A stretch of 64,000 nt of DNA from contig OY744523.1 in assembly GCA_963556195.1 (NCBI GenBank), forward strand, positions 81,340,980 to 81,404,979, read 5' to 3'. Positions 22,550 to 37,500 of the stretch are shown piece after piece. A model generated the notes under the pieces. It ran no database searches. It was not told the DNA's origin and worked only from the letters and a program-made list of their open reading frames with translations. Within the stretch, counting starts at the first letter, position 1. Each line of letters starts with the position of its first letter. The position numbers and the translations under genes were made by a program. The DNA is from Sepiola atlantica. Taxonomy: Eukaryota; Mollusca; Cephalopoda; Sepiida; Sepiolidae.

Positions 22550-24389
22550 GCGCGATGCGATTTTCACTCGAATTAATGGTATCATGTCTTTACAACATGG
22601 AATTATCGAATAAGAAGGTTGAGATTACTATTGTTGAATGTTGATGAAAAACACGCTGCGCGAGTCGATTTTCACTCGAATTAATGATATCATGTCTTTA
22701 AAACATGGAATTATCAAATTAGAAGGTTGAGATTACTATTGTTGAATGTTGATAAAAAAAACACGTTGCGCGAGTCGATTTTCACTCGAATTAATGATGT
22801 TATGTATTTATGACATGGATGTATGAAATTAGAAGGTTGAGATTACTATTGTTGAATGTTGATGAAAAACACGTTGCGCGAGTCGGTTTTCACTCGATTT
22901 CATGATGTCATGACTTTACAACATGGAATTATCAAATTAGAATGTTGAGATTACTATTGTTGAATATTGATAAAAAAAATACGTTGCGCGAGTCGATTTT
23001 CACTCGAATTAATGATGGCATGTCTTTACAACATGGATGTATGAAATTAGAAGGTTGAGATTACTATTGTTGAATGTTGATGAAAAACACGTTGCGCGAG
23101 TCGATTTTCACTCGAATTAATGATATCATGTCTTTACAACATGGATGTATGAAATTAGAAGGTTGAGATTACTATTGTTAAATGTTGATGAAAAACATGT
23201 AGCGCGAGTCGATTTTCACTCGAATTAATGATGTTATGTATTTACAACTAGGATGTATGAAATTAGAAGGTTAAGATTACTATTGTTGAATGTTGAAGAA
23301 AAAAACCGTTGCGCGAGTCGGTTTTCATTTGAATTATTGACGCTATGTATTTACAACATGGATGTATGAAATTAGAAGGTTGAGATTACTATTGTTGAAT
23401 GTTGATGAAAAACACGTTGCGCGAGTCGGTTTTCACTCGATTTCATGATGTCCTGTCTTTACAACATGGAATTATCAAATAAGAAGGTTAAGATTACTAT
23501 TGTTGAATGTTGATGAAAAACACGTTGCGCGATGCGATTTTCACTCGAATTAATGGTATCATGTCTTTAAAACATGGAATTATCAAATTAGAATGTTGAG
23601 ATTACTATTGTTGAATGTTGATAAAAAAAAACACGTTGCGCGAGTCGATTTTCACTCGAATGTAAAGATACAACATGGAATTATCGAATAAGAAGGTTGA
23701 GATTACTATTGTTGAATGTTGATGAAAAACACGCTGCGCGAGTCGATTTTCACTCAAATTAATGATATCATGTCTTTAAAACATGGAATTATCAAATTAG
23801 AATGTTGAGATTACTATTGTTGAATGTTGATAAAAAAAACACGTTGCGCGAGTCGATTTTCACTCGAATTAATGATGTTATGTATTTACAACATGGATGT
23901 ATGAAATTAGAAGGTTGAGATTACTATTGTTGAATGTTGATGAAAAACACGTTGCGCGAGTCGGTTTTACACTCGATTTCATGATGTCATGACTTTACAA
24001 CATGGAATTATCAAATTAGAATGTTGAGATTACTATTGTTGAATATTGATAAAAAAAATACGTTGCGCGAGTCGATTTTCACTCGAATTAATGATGGCAT
24101 GTCTTTACAACATGGATGTATGAAATTAGAAGGTTAAGATTACTATTGTTGAATGTTGATGAAAAACACGTTGCGCGAGTCGGTTTTCATTTGAATTATT
24201 GACGCTATGTATTTACAACATGGATGTATGAAATTAGAAGGTTGAGATTACTATTGTTGAATGTTGATGAAAAACACGTTGCGCGAGTCGGTTTTCACTC
24301 GATTTCATGATGTCCTGTCTTTACAACATGGAATTATCAAATAAGAAGGTTGAGATTACTATTGTTGAATGTTGATGAAAAACACGCTG
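22550..24389 (+). repeat. Higher-order block G, copy 2
   Basis: This copy is almost identical to the preceding one. It has one extra A in an A-tract near 23625, which shifts the later offset from 1,839 to 1,840 bp. Near the end, a usual GATGAAAAACACG monomer replaces the GAAGAAAAAAACCG one at about 24158. It is also the start of large block H copy 1. Confidence 0.9.
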
Positions 24390-24906
24390 CGCGAGTCGAT
24401 TTTCACTCGAATTAATGATATCATGTCTTTAAAACATGGAATTATCAAATTAGAATGTTGAGATTACTATTGTTGAATGTTGATAAAAAAAACACGTTGC
24501 GCGAGTCGATTTTCACTCGAATTAATATCATGTCTTTACAACATGGATGTATGAAATTAGAAGGTTGAGATTACTATTGTTAAATGTTGATGAAAAACAT
24601 GTTGCGCGAGTCGATTTTCACTCGATTTCATGATGTTATGTATTTACAACTAGGATGTATGAAATTAGAAGGTTAAGATTACTATTGTTGAATGTTGAAG
24701 AAAAAAACCGTTGCGCGAGTCGGTTTTCATTTGAATTATTGACGCTATGTATTTACAACATGGATGTATGAAATTAGAAGGTTGAGATTACTATTGTTGA
24801 ATGTTGATGAAAAACACGTTGCGCGACTCGGTTTTCACTCGATTTCATGATGTCATGTCTTTACATGGAATTATCGAATAAGAAGGTTGAGATTACTATT
24901 GTTGAA

Positions 24907-25987
24907 TGTTGATGAAAAACACGTTGCGCGAGTCGATTTTCACTCGATTTCATTATGTCATGTCTTTACAACATGGATGTATGAAATTAGAAGGTTGAGA
25001 TTACTATTGTTGAATGTTAATGAAAAACACGTTGCGCGAGTCGATTTTCACTCGATTTCATGATGTCATGTATTTACAACTAGGATGTATGAAATTAGAA
25101 GGTTCAGATTACTATTGTTGAATGTTGATGAAAAACATGTTGCGCGAGTCGATTTTCACTCGAATTAATGATGTTATGTATTTACAACTAGGATGTATGA
25201 AATTAGAAGGTTAAGATTACTATTGTTGAATGTTGAAGAAAAAAACCGTTGCGCGAGTCGGTTTTCATTTGAATTATTGACGCTATGTATTTACATGGAT
25301 GTATGAAATTAGAAGGTTGAGATTACTATTGTTGAATGTTGATGAAAAACACGTTGCGCGAGTCGGTTTTCACTCGATTTCATGATGTCATGTCTTTACA
25401 ACATGGAATTATCGAATAAGAAGGTTGAGTTACTATTTTTGAATGTTGATGAAAAACACGTTGCGCGAGTCGATTTTCACTCGAATTAATGATGGCATGT
25501 CTTTACAACATGGATGTATGAAATTAGAAGGTTGAGATTACTATTGTTGAATGTTGATGGAAAACACGTTGCGCGAGTCGATTTTCACTCGATTTCATGA
25601 GGTCATGACTTTACAACATGGAATTATCAAATTAGAATGTTGAGATTACTATTGTTGAATGTTGATGAAAAACACGTTGCGCGAGTCGATTTTCACTCGA
25701 ATTAATGATATCATGTCTTTACAACATGGATGTATGAAATTAGAAGGTTGAGATTACTATTGTTAAATGTTGATGAAAAACACGTTGCGCGAGTCGATTT
25801 TCACTCGAATTAATGATGTTATGTATTTACAACTAGGATGTATGAAATTAGAAGGTTGAGATTACTATTGTTGAATATTGATGAAAAACACGTTGCGCGA
25901 GACGATTTTCACTCGAATTAATGATGTTATGTATTTACAACTAGGATGTATGAAATTAGAAGGTTGAGATTACTATTGTTGAATGTT
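24907..25987 (+). repeat. Higher-order block N, copy 2
   Basis: This is the second copy of 18415-19605, with one monomer fewer near its right end. It keeps the TTTCATTATGTCATG, GAATGTTAATG, TATTTACATGG and GGTTGAGTTAC markers, and leads into cassette F just as copy 1 does. Confidence 0.8.
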
Positions 25988-26700
25988 GATAAAAAACACG
26001 TTGCGCGAGTCGATTTTCACTCGAATTAATGATGTCATGTTGATGAAAAACACGTTGCGCGAGTCGGTTTTCACTCGAATTAATGATGTTATGTCTTTAC
26101 AACATGGAATTATCAAATTAGAAGGTTGAGATTACTATTGTTGCATGTTGATGAAAAACACGTTGCGCGAGTCGATTTTCACTCGAATTAATGATGTTAT
26201 GTATTTACAACTAGGATGTATGATGAAAAACACGCTGCGCGATGCGATTTTCACTCGAATTAATGGTATCATGTCTTTACAACATGGAAGTATCGAATAA
26301 GAAGGTTGAGATTACTATTGTTGAATGTTGATGAAAAACACGCTGCGCGAGTCGATTTTCACTCGAATTAATGATGTTATGTATTTACAACATGGATGTA
26401 TGAAATTAGAAGGTTGAGATTACTATTGTTGAATGTTGATGAAAAACACGTTGCGCGAGTCGGTTTTCACTCGATTTCATGATGTCATGTCTTTACAACA
26501 TGGAATTATCAAATAAGAAGGTTAAGATTACTATTGTTGAATGTTTATGATAAACACGTTGCGCGAGTCGATTTTCACTCGAATTAATGATGTTATGTAT
26601 TTACAACTAGGATGTATGATGAAAAACACGCTGCGCGATGCGATTTTCACTCGAATTAATGGTATCATGTCTGTACAACATGGAAGTATCGAATAAGAAG
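25988..26700 (+). repeat. Short-monomer cassette F, copy 3, with a second 72-bp unit
   Basis: The F string (54-bp deletion, TTGCATG variant, then the 36-bp deletion at about 26222) is followed about 400 bp later by a second GGATGTATGATG junction near 26617 and a second GGAAGTATCG near 26684. The second unit carries private changes (GTTTATGATAAACACG and CATGTCTGTAC). The double arrangement recurs in copy 4 at 42107. Confidence 0.85.
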
Positions 26701-28150
26701 GTTGAGATTACTATTGTTGAATGTTGATGAAAAACACGCTGCGCGAGTCGATTTTCACTCGAATTAATGATATCATGTCTTTAAAACATGGAATTATCAA
26801 ATTAGAATGTTGAGATTACTATTGTTGAATGTTGATGAAAAACACGTTGCGCGAGTCGATTTTCACTCGAATTAATGATGGCATGTCTTTACAACATGGG
26901 TGTATGAAATTAGAAGGTTTAGATTACTATTGTTGAATATTGATGAAAAACACGTTGCGCGAGTCGATTTCCACTCGAATTAATGATGTTATGTATTTAC
27001 AACTTGGATGTATGAAATTAGAAGGTTAAGATTACTATTGTTGAATGTTGAAGAAAAAAACCGTTGCGCGAGTCGGTTTTCATTTGAATTATTGACGCTA
27101 TGTATTTACAACATGGATGTATGAAATTAGAAGGTTGAGATTACTATTGTTGAATGTTGATAAAAAACACGTTGCGCGAGTCGATTTTCACTCGAATTAA
27201 TGATGTCATGTTGATGAAAAACACGTTGCGCGAGTCGGTTTTCACTCGAATGAATGATGTTATGTCTTTACAACATGGAATTATCAAATTAGAAGGTTGA
27301 GATTACTATTGTTGAATGTTGATGAAAAACACGTTGCGCGAGTCGATTTTCACTCGAATTAATGATATCATGTCTTTACAACATGGAATTATCAAATTAG
27401 AATGTTGAGATTACTATTGTTGAATATTGATAAAAAAAACACGTTGCGCGAGTCGATTTTCACTCGAATTAATGATGTTATGTATTTACAACATGGATGT
27501 ATGAAATTAGAAGGTTAAGATTACTATTGTTGAATGTTGATGAAAAACACGTTGCGCGAGTCGGTTTTCACTCGATTTCATGATGTCATGTCTTTACAAC
27601 ATGGAATTATCAAATAAGAAGGTTAAGATTACTATTGTTGAATGTTGATGAAAAACACGTTGCGCGATGCGATTTTCACTCGAATTAATGGTATCATGTC
27701 TTTACAACATGGAATTATCGAATAAGAAGGTTGAGATTACTATTTTTGAATGTTGATGAAAAACATGTTGCGCGAGTCGATTTTCACTCGATTTCATGAT
27801 GTCATCTCTTTACAACATGGATGTATGAAATTAGAAGGTTGAGATTACTATTGTTGAATATTGATGAAAAACACGTTGCGCGAGTCGATTTTCACTCGAA
27901 TTAATGATGTTATGTATTTACAACTAGGATGTATGAAATTAGAAGGTTAAGATTACTATTGTTGAATGTTGAAAAAAAAAACCGTTGCGCGAGTCGGTTT
28001 TCATTTGAATTATTGACGCTATGTATTTACAACATGGATGTATGAAATTAGAAGGTTGAGATTACTATTGTTGAATGTTGATAAAAAACACGTTGCGCGA
28101 GTCGGTTTTCACTCGAATTAATGATGTTATGTATTTACAACTAGGATGTA

Positions 28151-29790
28151 TGAAATTAGAAGGTTGAGATTACTATTGTTGAATATTGATAAAAAAACAC
28201 GTTGCGCGAGTCGATTTTCACTCGAATTAATGTGATCATGTCTTTACAACATGGAATTATCAAATTAGAATGTTGAGATTACTATTGTTGAATATTGATA
28301 AAAAAAACACGTTGCGCGAGTCGATTTTCACTCGAATTAATGATGTTATGTATTTACAACATGGATGTATGAAATACATTGTTGAATGTTGATGAAAAAC
28401 ACGTTGCGCGAGTCGGTTTTCACTCGATTTCATGATGTCATGTCTTTACAACATGGAATTATCAAATAAGAAGGTTAAGTTTACTATTGTTGAATGTTGA
28501 TGAAACACACGTTGCGCGAGTCGATTTTCACTCGAATTAATGATGTTATGTATTTACAACATGGATGTATGAAATTAGAAGGTTGAGATTACTATTGTTG
28601 AATGTTGATCAAAAACACGTTGCGCGAGTCGATTTTCACTCGAATTAATGATATCATGTCTTTACAACATGGAATTATCAAATAAGAAGGTTGAGATTAC
28701 TATTGTTGAATGTTGATTACAAACTCGTTGCGCGAGTCGATTTTCACTCGATTTCATGATGTCATGTCTTTACAACATGGAATTATCAAATATGAAGGTT
28801 AAGATTACTATTGTTGAATATTGATAAAAACATGTTGCGCGAATCGATTTTCACTCGAATTAATTATGTTATGTCTTTACAACGTGGATGTATGAAATTA
28901 GAAGGTTGAGATTACTATTGTTGAATGTTGATGAAAAACACGTTGCGCGAGTCGGTTTTCACTCGAATTAATGATATCAGGTCTTTACAACATGGATGTA
29001 TGAATTTAGAAGGTTGAGATTACCATTGTTGAATATTGATAAAAAACACGTTGCGCGAGTCGATTTTCAGTCGAATTAATGATGTTAATTCATGACATCA
29101 TGAAATCGAGTGAAAACCGACTCGCGCAACCTTCTTATTTGATAATTCCATGTTGTAAAGACATGATATCATTAATTCGAGTGAAAACCGACTCGCGCAA
29201 CCTTCTTATTTGATAATTCCATGTTGTAAAGACATGACATCATTAATTCGAGTGAAAATCGACTCGCGAAACGTGTTTTTCATCATCGTATTAATGGTAT
29301 CATGTCTTTACAACATGGAATTATCGAATAAGAAGGTTGAGATTACTATTTTTGAATGTTGATGAAAAACACGTTGCGCGAGTCGATTTTCACTCGAATT
29401 AATGATATCATGTCTTTACAACATGGGTGTATGAAATTAGAAGGTTTAGATTACTATTGTTGAATATTGATGAAAAACACGTTGCGCGAGTCGATTTCCA
29501 CTCGAATTAATGATGTTATGTATTTACAACTTGGATGTATGAAATTAGAAGGTTAAGATTACTATTGTTGAATGTTGAAGAAAAAAACCGTTGCGCGAGT
29601 CGGTTTTCATTTGAATTATTGACGCTATGTATTTACAACATGGATGTATGAAATTAGAAGGTTGAGATTACTATTGTTGAATGTTGATAAAAAACACGTT
29701 GCGCGAGTCGATTTTCACTCGAATTAATGATGTCATGTTGATGAAAAACACGTTGCGCGAGTCGGTTTACACTCGAATGAATGATGTTAT
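28151..29790 (+). repeat. Higher-order block E, copy 3
   Basis: This carries the full set of E markers: AATGTGATCATG at 28230, GAAATACATTG at 28371, GATGAAACACACG near 28499, GATTACAAACTCG near 28714, and the inversion at 29091. It matches 44162-45801 at exactly 16,011 bp. Confidence 0.88.
29091..29287 (-). repeat. Inverted monomer segment (197 bp), copy 3
   Basis: The breakpoints and the two 71-bp inner units are the same as at 3374-3570, 25,717 bp downstream. The surrounding block E is the same, so the inversion travelled with the block. Confidence 0.9.
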
Positions 29791-30289
29791 GTCTTTACAA
29801 CATGGAATTATCAAATTAGAAGGTTGAGATTACTATTGTTGAATGTTGATGAAAAACACGTTGCGCGAGTCGATTTTCACTCGAATTAATGGTATCATGT
29901 CTTTACAACATGGAATTATCAAATTAGAATGTTGAGATTACTATTGTTGAATATTGATAAAAAAAACACGTTGCGCGAGTCGATTTTCACTCGAATTAAT
30001 GATGGCATGTCTTTACAACTTTGATGTATGAAATTAGAATGTTGAGATTACTATTGTTGAATGTTGATGAAAAACACGTTGCGCGAGTCGGTTTTCACTC
30101 GAATTAATGATGTCATGACTTTACAACATAAAATTATCAAATTAGAATGTTGAGATTACTATTGTTGAATATTGATAAAAAAAAACACGTTGCGCGAGTC
30201 GATTTTCACTCGAATTAATGATGGCATGTCTTTACAACATGGATGTATGAAATTAGAAGGTTGAGATTACTATTTGTTGAATGTTGATG

Positions 30290-33200
30290 AAAAACACGCT
30301 GCGCGATGCGATTTTCACTCGAATTAATGGTATCATGTCTTTACAACATGGAATTATCGAATAAGAAGGTTGAGATTACTATTGTTGAATGTTGATGAAA
30401 AACATGTTGCGCGAGTCGATTTTCACTCGATTTCATGATGTCATGTCTTTACAACATGGATGTATGAAATTAGAAGGTTGAGATTACTATTGTTGAATAT
30501 TGATGAAAAACACGTTGCGCGAGTCGGTTTCCACTCGATTTCATGATGTCATGTCTTTACAACATGGATGTATGAAATTAGAATGTTGAGATTACTATTG
30601 TTGAATGTTGATGAAAAACACGTTGCGCGAGTCGGTTTTCACTCGATTTCATGATGTCATGTCTTTACAACATGAAATTATCAAAGCATTAAGATTACTA
30701 TTGTTGAATGTTGAAGAAAAAAACCGTTGCGCGAGTCGGTTTTCATTTGAATTATTGACGCTATGTATTTACAACATGGATGTATGAAATTAGAAGGTTG
30801 AGATTACTATTGTTGAATGTTGATGAAAAACACGTTGCGCGAGTCGGTTTTCACTCGATTTCATGACGTCATGTCTTTACAACATGGAATTATCAAATTA
30901 GAATGTTGAGATTACTATTGTTGAATATTGATAAAAAAAACACGTTGCGCGAGTCGATTTTCACTCGAATTAATGATGTTATGTATTTACAACATGGATG
31001 TATGAAATTAGAAGGTTGAGATTACTATTGTTGAATGTTGATGAAAAACAAGTTGCTCGATTTCATGGATATCAGGTCTTTACAACATGGAGGTATGGAA
31101 TTAGAAGGTTGAGATTACTATTGTTGAATATTGATGAAAAACACGTTGCGCGAGTCGGTTTTCACTTGATTTCATGATGTCATGTCTTTACAATATGGAT
31201 GTATGAAATTAGAAGGTTGAGATTACTATTGTTGAATATTGATGAAAAACACGTTGCGCGAGTCGGTTTTCACTCGAATTAATGATGTTATGTATTTACA
31301 ACTTGGATGTATGAAATTAGAAGGTTAAGATTACTATTGTTGAATGTTGAAGAAAAAAACCGTTGCGCGAGTCGGTTTTCATTTGAATTATTGACGCTAT
31401 GTATTTACAACATGGATGTATGAAATTAGAAGGTTGAGATTACTATTGTTGAATGTTGATAAAAAACACGTTGCGCGAGTCGATTTTCACTCGAATTAAT
31501 GATGGCATGTCTTTACAACATGGATGTATGAAATTAGAAAGTTGAGATTACGATTGTTGAATGTTGATGAAAAACACGTTGCGTGAGTCGGTTTTCAATC
31601 GATTTCATGATTTCATGTCTTTACAACATGGATGTATGAAATTAGAAGGTTGAGATTACTATTGTTGAATGTTGATGAAAAACACGTTGCGCGAGTCGGT
31701 TTTCACTCGATTTCACGATGTCATGTCTTTACAACATGGAATTATCAAATAAGAAGTTAAGATTACTATCGTTGAATGTTGATGAAAAACACGTTGCGCG
31801 AGTCGATTTTCACTCGAATTAATGATGTTATGTCTTTACAACGTGGATGTATGAAATTAGAAGGTTGAGATTACTATTGTTGAATATTGATAAAAAAAAC
31901 ACGTTGCGCGAGTCGATTTTCACTCGAATTAATGATGTTATGTATTTACAACATGGATGTATGAAATTAGAATGTTAAGATTACTATTGTTGAATGTTGA
32001 TGAAAAACACGTTGCGCGGGTCGGTTTTCACTCGATTTCATGATGTCATGTCTTTACAACATGGAATTATCAAATAAGAAGGTTAAGATTACTATTGTTG
32101 AATGTTGATGAAAAACACGTTGCGCGAGTCGGTTTTCACTCAAATTAATGATGTTATGTATTTACAACATGGATGTATCAAATAAGAAGATTACTATTGT
32201 TGAATGTTGATGAAAAACATGTTGCGCGAGTCGATTTTCACTCGATTTCATGATGTCATGTTTTACAACATGGAATTATCAAATAAGAAGGTTAAGATTA
32301 CTATCGTTGAATGTTGATGAAAAACACGTTGCGCGAGTCGATTTTCACTCGAATTAATGATGTTATGTCTTTACAACGTGGATGTATGAAATTAGAAGGT
32401 TGAGATTACTATTGTTGAATGTTGATGGAAAACACGTTGCGCGAGTCGATTTTCACTCGAATTAATGATATCATGTCTTTACAACATGGATATATGAAAT
32501 TAGGAGGTTGAGATTAATATTGTTGAATGTTGATGAAAAACACGTTGCGCGAGTCGATTTTCACTCGAATTAATGATGGCATGTCTTTACAACATGGATG
32601 TATGAAATTAGAAGGTTGAGATTACTATTGTTGAATATTGATGAAAAACACGTTGCGCGAGTCGATTTCCACTCGAATTAATGATGTTATGTATTTACAA
32701 CTTGGATGTATGAAATTAGAAGGTTAAGATTACTATTGTTGAATGTTGAAGAAAAAAACCGTTGCGCGAGTCGGTTTTCATTTGAATTATTGACGCTATG
32801 TATTTACAACATGGATGTATGAAATTAGAAGGTTGAGATTACTATTGTTGAATGTTGATGAAAAACACGTTGCGCGGGTCGGTTTTCACTCGATTTCATG
32901 ATGTCATGTCTTTACAACATGGAATTATCAAATAAGAAGGTTAAGATTACTATTGTTGAATATTGATGAAAAACACGTTGTGCGATTCGATTTTCACTCG
33001 AATTAATGATGTTATGTATTTACGACTAGGATGTATGAAATTAGAAGGTTAAGATTACTATTGTTGAATGTTGAAGAAAAAAACCGTTGCGCGAATTAAT
33101 GATGTTATGTATTTACAACATGGATGTATGAAATTAGAAGGTTGAGATTACCATTGTTGAATGTTGATGAAAAACACGTTGCGCGAGTCGATTTTCACTC

Positions 33201-34553
33201 GAATTAATGATGATCAACATGGGTGTATGAAATTAGAAGGTTGAGATTACTATTGTTGAATATTGATGAAAAACACGTTGCGCGATCGATTTCCACTCGA
33301 ATTAATGATGTTATGTATTTACAACTTGGATGTATGAAATTAGAAGGTTAAGATTACTATTGTTGAATGTTGAAGAAAAAAACCGTTGCGCGAGTCGGTT
33401 TTCATTTGAATTATTGACGCTATGTATTTACAACATGGATGTATGAAATTAGAAGGTTGAGATTACTATTGTTGAATGTTGATGAAAAACACGTTGCGCG
33501 AGTCGGTTTTCACTCGATTTCATGATGTCATGTCTTTACAACATGGAATTATCAAATAAAAAGGTTAAGATTACTATTGTTGAATGTTGATGAAAAACAC
33601 GTTGCGCGAGTCGATTTTCACTCGAATTAATGATGTTATGTCTTTACAACGTGGATGTATGAAATTAGAAGGTTGAGATTACTATTGTTGAATATTGATG
33701 AAAAACACGTTGCGCGAGCCGATTTCCACTCGAATTAATGATGTTATGTATTTACAACTTGGATGTATGAAATTAGAAGGTTAAGATTACTATTGTTGAA
33801 TGTTGAAGAAAAAAACCGTTGCGCGAGTCGATTTTCACTCGAATTAATGGTATCATGTCTTTACAACATGGAATTATCGAATAAGAAGGTTGAGATTACT
33901 ATTGTTGAATGTTGATGAAAAACATGTTGCGCGAGTCGATTTTCACTCGATTTCATGATGTCATGTCTTTACAACATGGATGTATGAAATTAGAAGGTTG
34001 AGATTACTATTGTTGAATATTGATGAAAAACACGTTGTGCGAGTCGATTTTCACTCGAATTAATGATGTTATGTATTTACGACTAGGATGTATGAAATTT
34101 GAAGGTTAAGATTACTATTGTTGAATGTTGAAGAAAAAAACCGTTGCGCGAATTAATGATGTTAGGTATTTACAACATGGATGTATGAAATTAGAAGGTT
34201 GAGATTACCATTGTTGAATGTTGATGAAAAACACGTTGCGCGAGTCGATTTTCACTCGAATTAATGATGTTATGTATTTACAACATGGATGTATGAAATT
34301 AGAAGGTTGAGATTACTATTGTTGAATGTTGATGGAAAACACGCTGCGCGATGCGATTTTCACTCGAATTAATGATATCATGTCTTTACAACATGGAATT
34401 ATCAAATTAGAATGTTGAGATTACTATTGTTGAATATTGATAAAAAAAAACACGTTGCGCGAGTCGATTTTCACTCGAATTAATGATGTTATGTATTTAC
34501 AACATGGATGTATGAAATTAGAAGGTTAAGATTACTATTGTTGAATGTTGATG
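30290..34553 (+). repeat. Higher-order block I, copy 1 of a tandem pair (about 4.26 kb)
   Basis: The second copy follows directly at 34554. Markers include TTTCATGGATATCAGG (31061 and 35325, offset 4,264), AAATAAGAAGTTAAG with loss of GG (near 31746 and 35686), TTAGGAGGTTGAG (32501 and 36927, offset 4,426), and TGATCAACATGGGTG (33211 and 37637). Deleted C-type monomers (GCGCGAATTAATG) occur near 33090 and 34148. Confidence 0.88.
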
Positions 34554-37500
34554 AAAAACACGTTGCGCGATGCGATTTTCACTCGAATTAATGGTATCAT
34601 GTCTTTACAACATGGAATTATCGAATAAGAAGGTTGAGATTACTATTGTTGAATGTTGATGAAAAACATGTTGCGCGAGTCGATTTTCACTCGATTTCAT
34701 GATGTCATGTCTTTACAACATGGATGTATGAAATTAGAAGGTTGAGATTACTATTGTTGAATATTGATGAAAAACACGTTGCGCGAGTCGGTTTCCACTC
34801 GATTTCATGATGTCATGTCTTTACAACATGGATGTATGAAATTAGAATGTTGAGATTACTATTGTTGAATGTTGATGAAAAACACGTTGCGCGAGTCGGT
34901 TTTCACTCGATTTCATGATGTCATGTCTTTACAACATGAAATTATCAAAGCATTAAGATTACTATTGTTGAATGTTGAAGAAAAAAACCGTTGCGCGAGT
35001 CGGTTTTCATTTTAATTATTGACGCTATGTATTTACAACATGGATGTATGAAATTAGAAGGTTGAGATTACTATTGTTGAATGTTGATGAAAAACACGTT
35101 GCGCGAGTCGGTTTTCACTCGATTTCATGACGTCATGTCTTTACAACATGGAATTATCAAATTAGAATGTTGAGATTACTATTGTTGAATATTGATAAAA
35201 AAAACACGTTGCGCGAGTCGATTTTCACTCGAATTAATGATGTTATGTATTTACAACATGGATGTATGAAATTAGAAGGTTGAGATTACTATTGTTGAAT
35301 GTTGATGAAAAACAAGTTGCTCGATTTCATGGATATCAGGTCTTTACAACATGGAGGTATGGAATTAGAAGGTTGAGATTACTATTGTTGAATATTGATG
35401 AAAAACACGTTGCGCGAGTCGGTTTTCACTTGATTTCATGATGTCATGTCTTTACAACATGGATGTATGAAATTAGAAAGTTGAGATTACGATTGTTGAA
35501 TGTTGATGAAAAACACGTTGCGTGAGTCGGTTTTCAATCGATTTCATGATTTCATGTCTTTACAACGTGGATGTATGAAATTAGAAGGTTGAGATTACTA
35601 TTGTTGAATGTTGATGAAAAACACGTTGCGCGAGTCGGTTTTCACTCGATTTCACGATGTCATGTCTTTACAACATGGAATTATCAAATAAGAAGTTAAG
35701 ATTACTATCGTTGAATGTTGATGAAAAACACGTTGCGCGAGTCGATTTTCACTCGAATTAATGATGTTATGTCTTTACAACGTGGATGTATGAAATTAGA
35801 AGGTTGAGATTACTATTGTTGAATATTGATGAAAAACACGTTGCGCGAGTCGATTTCCACTCGAATTAATGATGTTATGTATTTACAACTTGGATGTATG
35901 AAATTAGAAGGTTAAGATTACTATTGTTGAATGTTGAAGAAAAAAACCGTTGCGCGAGTCGGTTTTCATTTGAATTATTGACGCTATGTATTTACAACAT
36001 GGATGTATGTAATTAGAAGGTTGAGATTACTATTGTTGAATGTTGATAAAAAACACGTTGCGCGAGTCGATTTTCACTCGAATTAATGATGTCATGTTGA
36101 TGAAAAACACGTTGCGCGAGTCGGTTTTCACTCGAATTAATGATGTTATGTCTTTACAACATGGATGTATGAAATTAGAAGGTTAAGATTACTATTGTTG
36201 AATGTTGATGAAAAACACGCTGAGCGAGTCGGTTTTCACTTGAATTAATGATGTTATGTCTTTACAACATGGAATTATCAAATTAGAATGTTGAGATTAC
36301 TATTGTTGAATATTGATAAAAAAAACACGTTGCGCGAGTCGATTTTCACTCGAATTAATGATGTTATGTATTTACAACATGGATGTATGAAATTAGAATG
36401 TTAAGATTACTATTGTTGAATGTTGATGAAAAACACGTTGCGCGGGTCGGTTTTCACTCGATTTCATGATGTCATGTCTTTACAACATGGAATTATCAAA
36501 TAAGAAGGTTAAGATTACTATTGTTGAATGTTGATGAAAAACACGTTGCGCGAGTCGGTTTTCACTCAAATTAATGATGTTATGTATTTACAACATGGAT
36601 GTATCAAATAAGAAGATTACTATTGTTGAATGTTGATGAAAAACATGTTGCGCGAGTCGATTTTCACTCGATTTCATGATGTCATGTTTTACAACATGGA
36701 ATTATCAAATAAGAAGGTTAAGATTACTATCGTTGAATGTTGATGAAAAACACGTTGCGCGAGTCGATTTTCACTCGAATTAATGATGTTATGTCTTTAC
36801 AACGTGGATGTATGAAATTAGAAGGTTGAGATTACTATTGTTGAATGTTGATGGAAAACACGTTGCGCGAGTCGATTTTCACTCGAATTAATGATATCAT
36901 GTCTTTACAACATGGATATATGAAATTAGGAGGTTGAGATTAATATTGTTGAATGTTGATGAAAAACACGTTGCGCGAGTCGATTTTCACTCGAATTAAT
37001 GATGGCATGTCTTTACAACATGGATGTATGAAATTAGAAGGTTGAGATTACTATTGTTGAATATTGATGAAAAACACGTTGCGCGAGTCGATTTCCACTC
37101 GAATTAATGATGTTATGTATTTACAACTTGGATGTATGAAATTAGAAGGTTAAGATTACTATTGTTGAATGTTGAAGAAAAAAACCGTTGCGCGAGTCGG
37201 TTTTCATTTGAATTATTGACGCTATGTATTTACAACATGGATGTATGAAATTAGAAGGTTGAGATTACTATTGTTGAATGTTGATGAAAAACACGTTGCG
37301 CGGGTCGGTTTTCACTCGATTTCAGGATGTCATGTCTTTACAACATGGAATTATCAAATAAGAAGGTTAAGATTACTATTGTTGAATATTGATGAAAAAC
37401 ACGTTGTGCGATTCGATTTTCACTCGAATTAATGATGTTATGTATTTACGACTAGGATGTATGAAATTAGAAGGTTAAGATTACTATTGTTGAATGTTGA

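Larger units (their letters stand above)
22550..30038 (+). repeat. Large duplicated segment H, copy 1 (about 7.5 kb)
   Basis: This segment recurs at 38992-46049. The offset is 16,442 bp at the left (TATTTATGACATGG, 22799 and 39241), 16,119 bp in the middle (TTGCATG, 26142 and 42261) and 16,011 bp at the right (inversion, 29080 and 45091). The final 3 kb (26881-30038) keeps a constant offset. It contains block G copy 2, cassette F, block E and an inverted segment. Confidence 0.9.
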
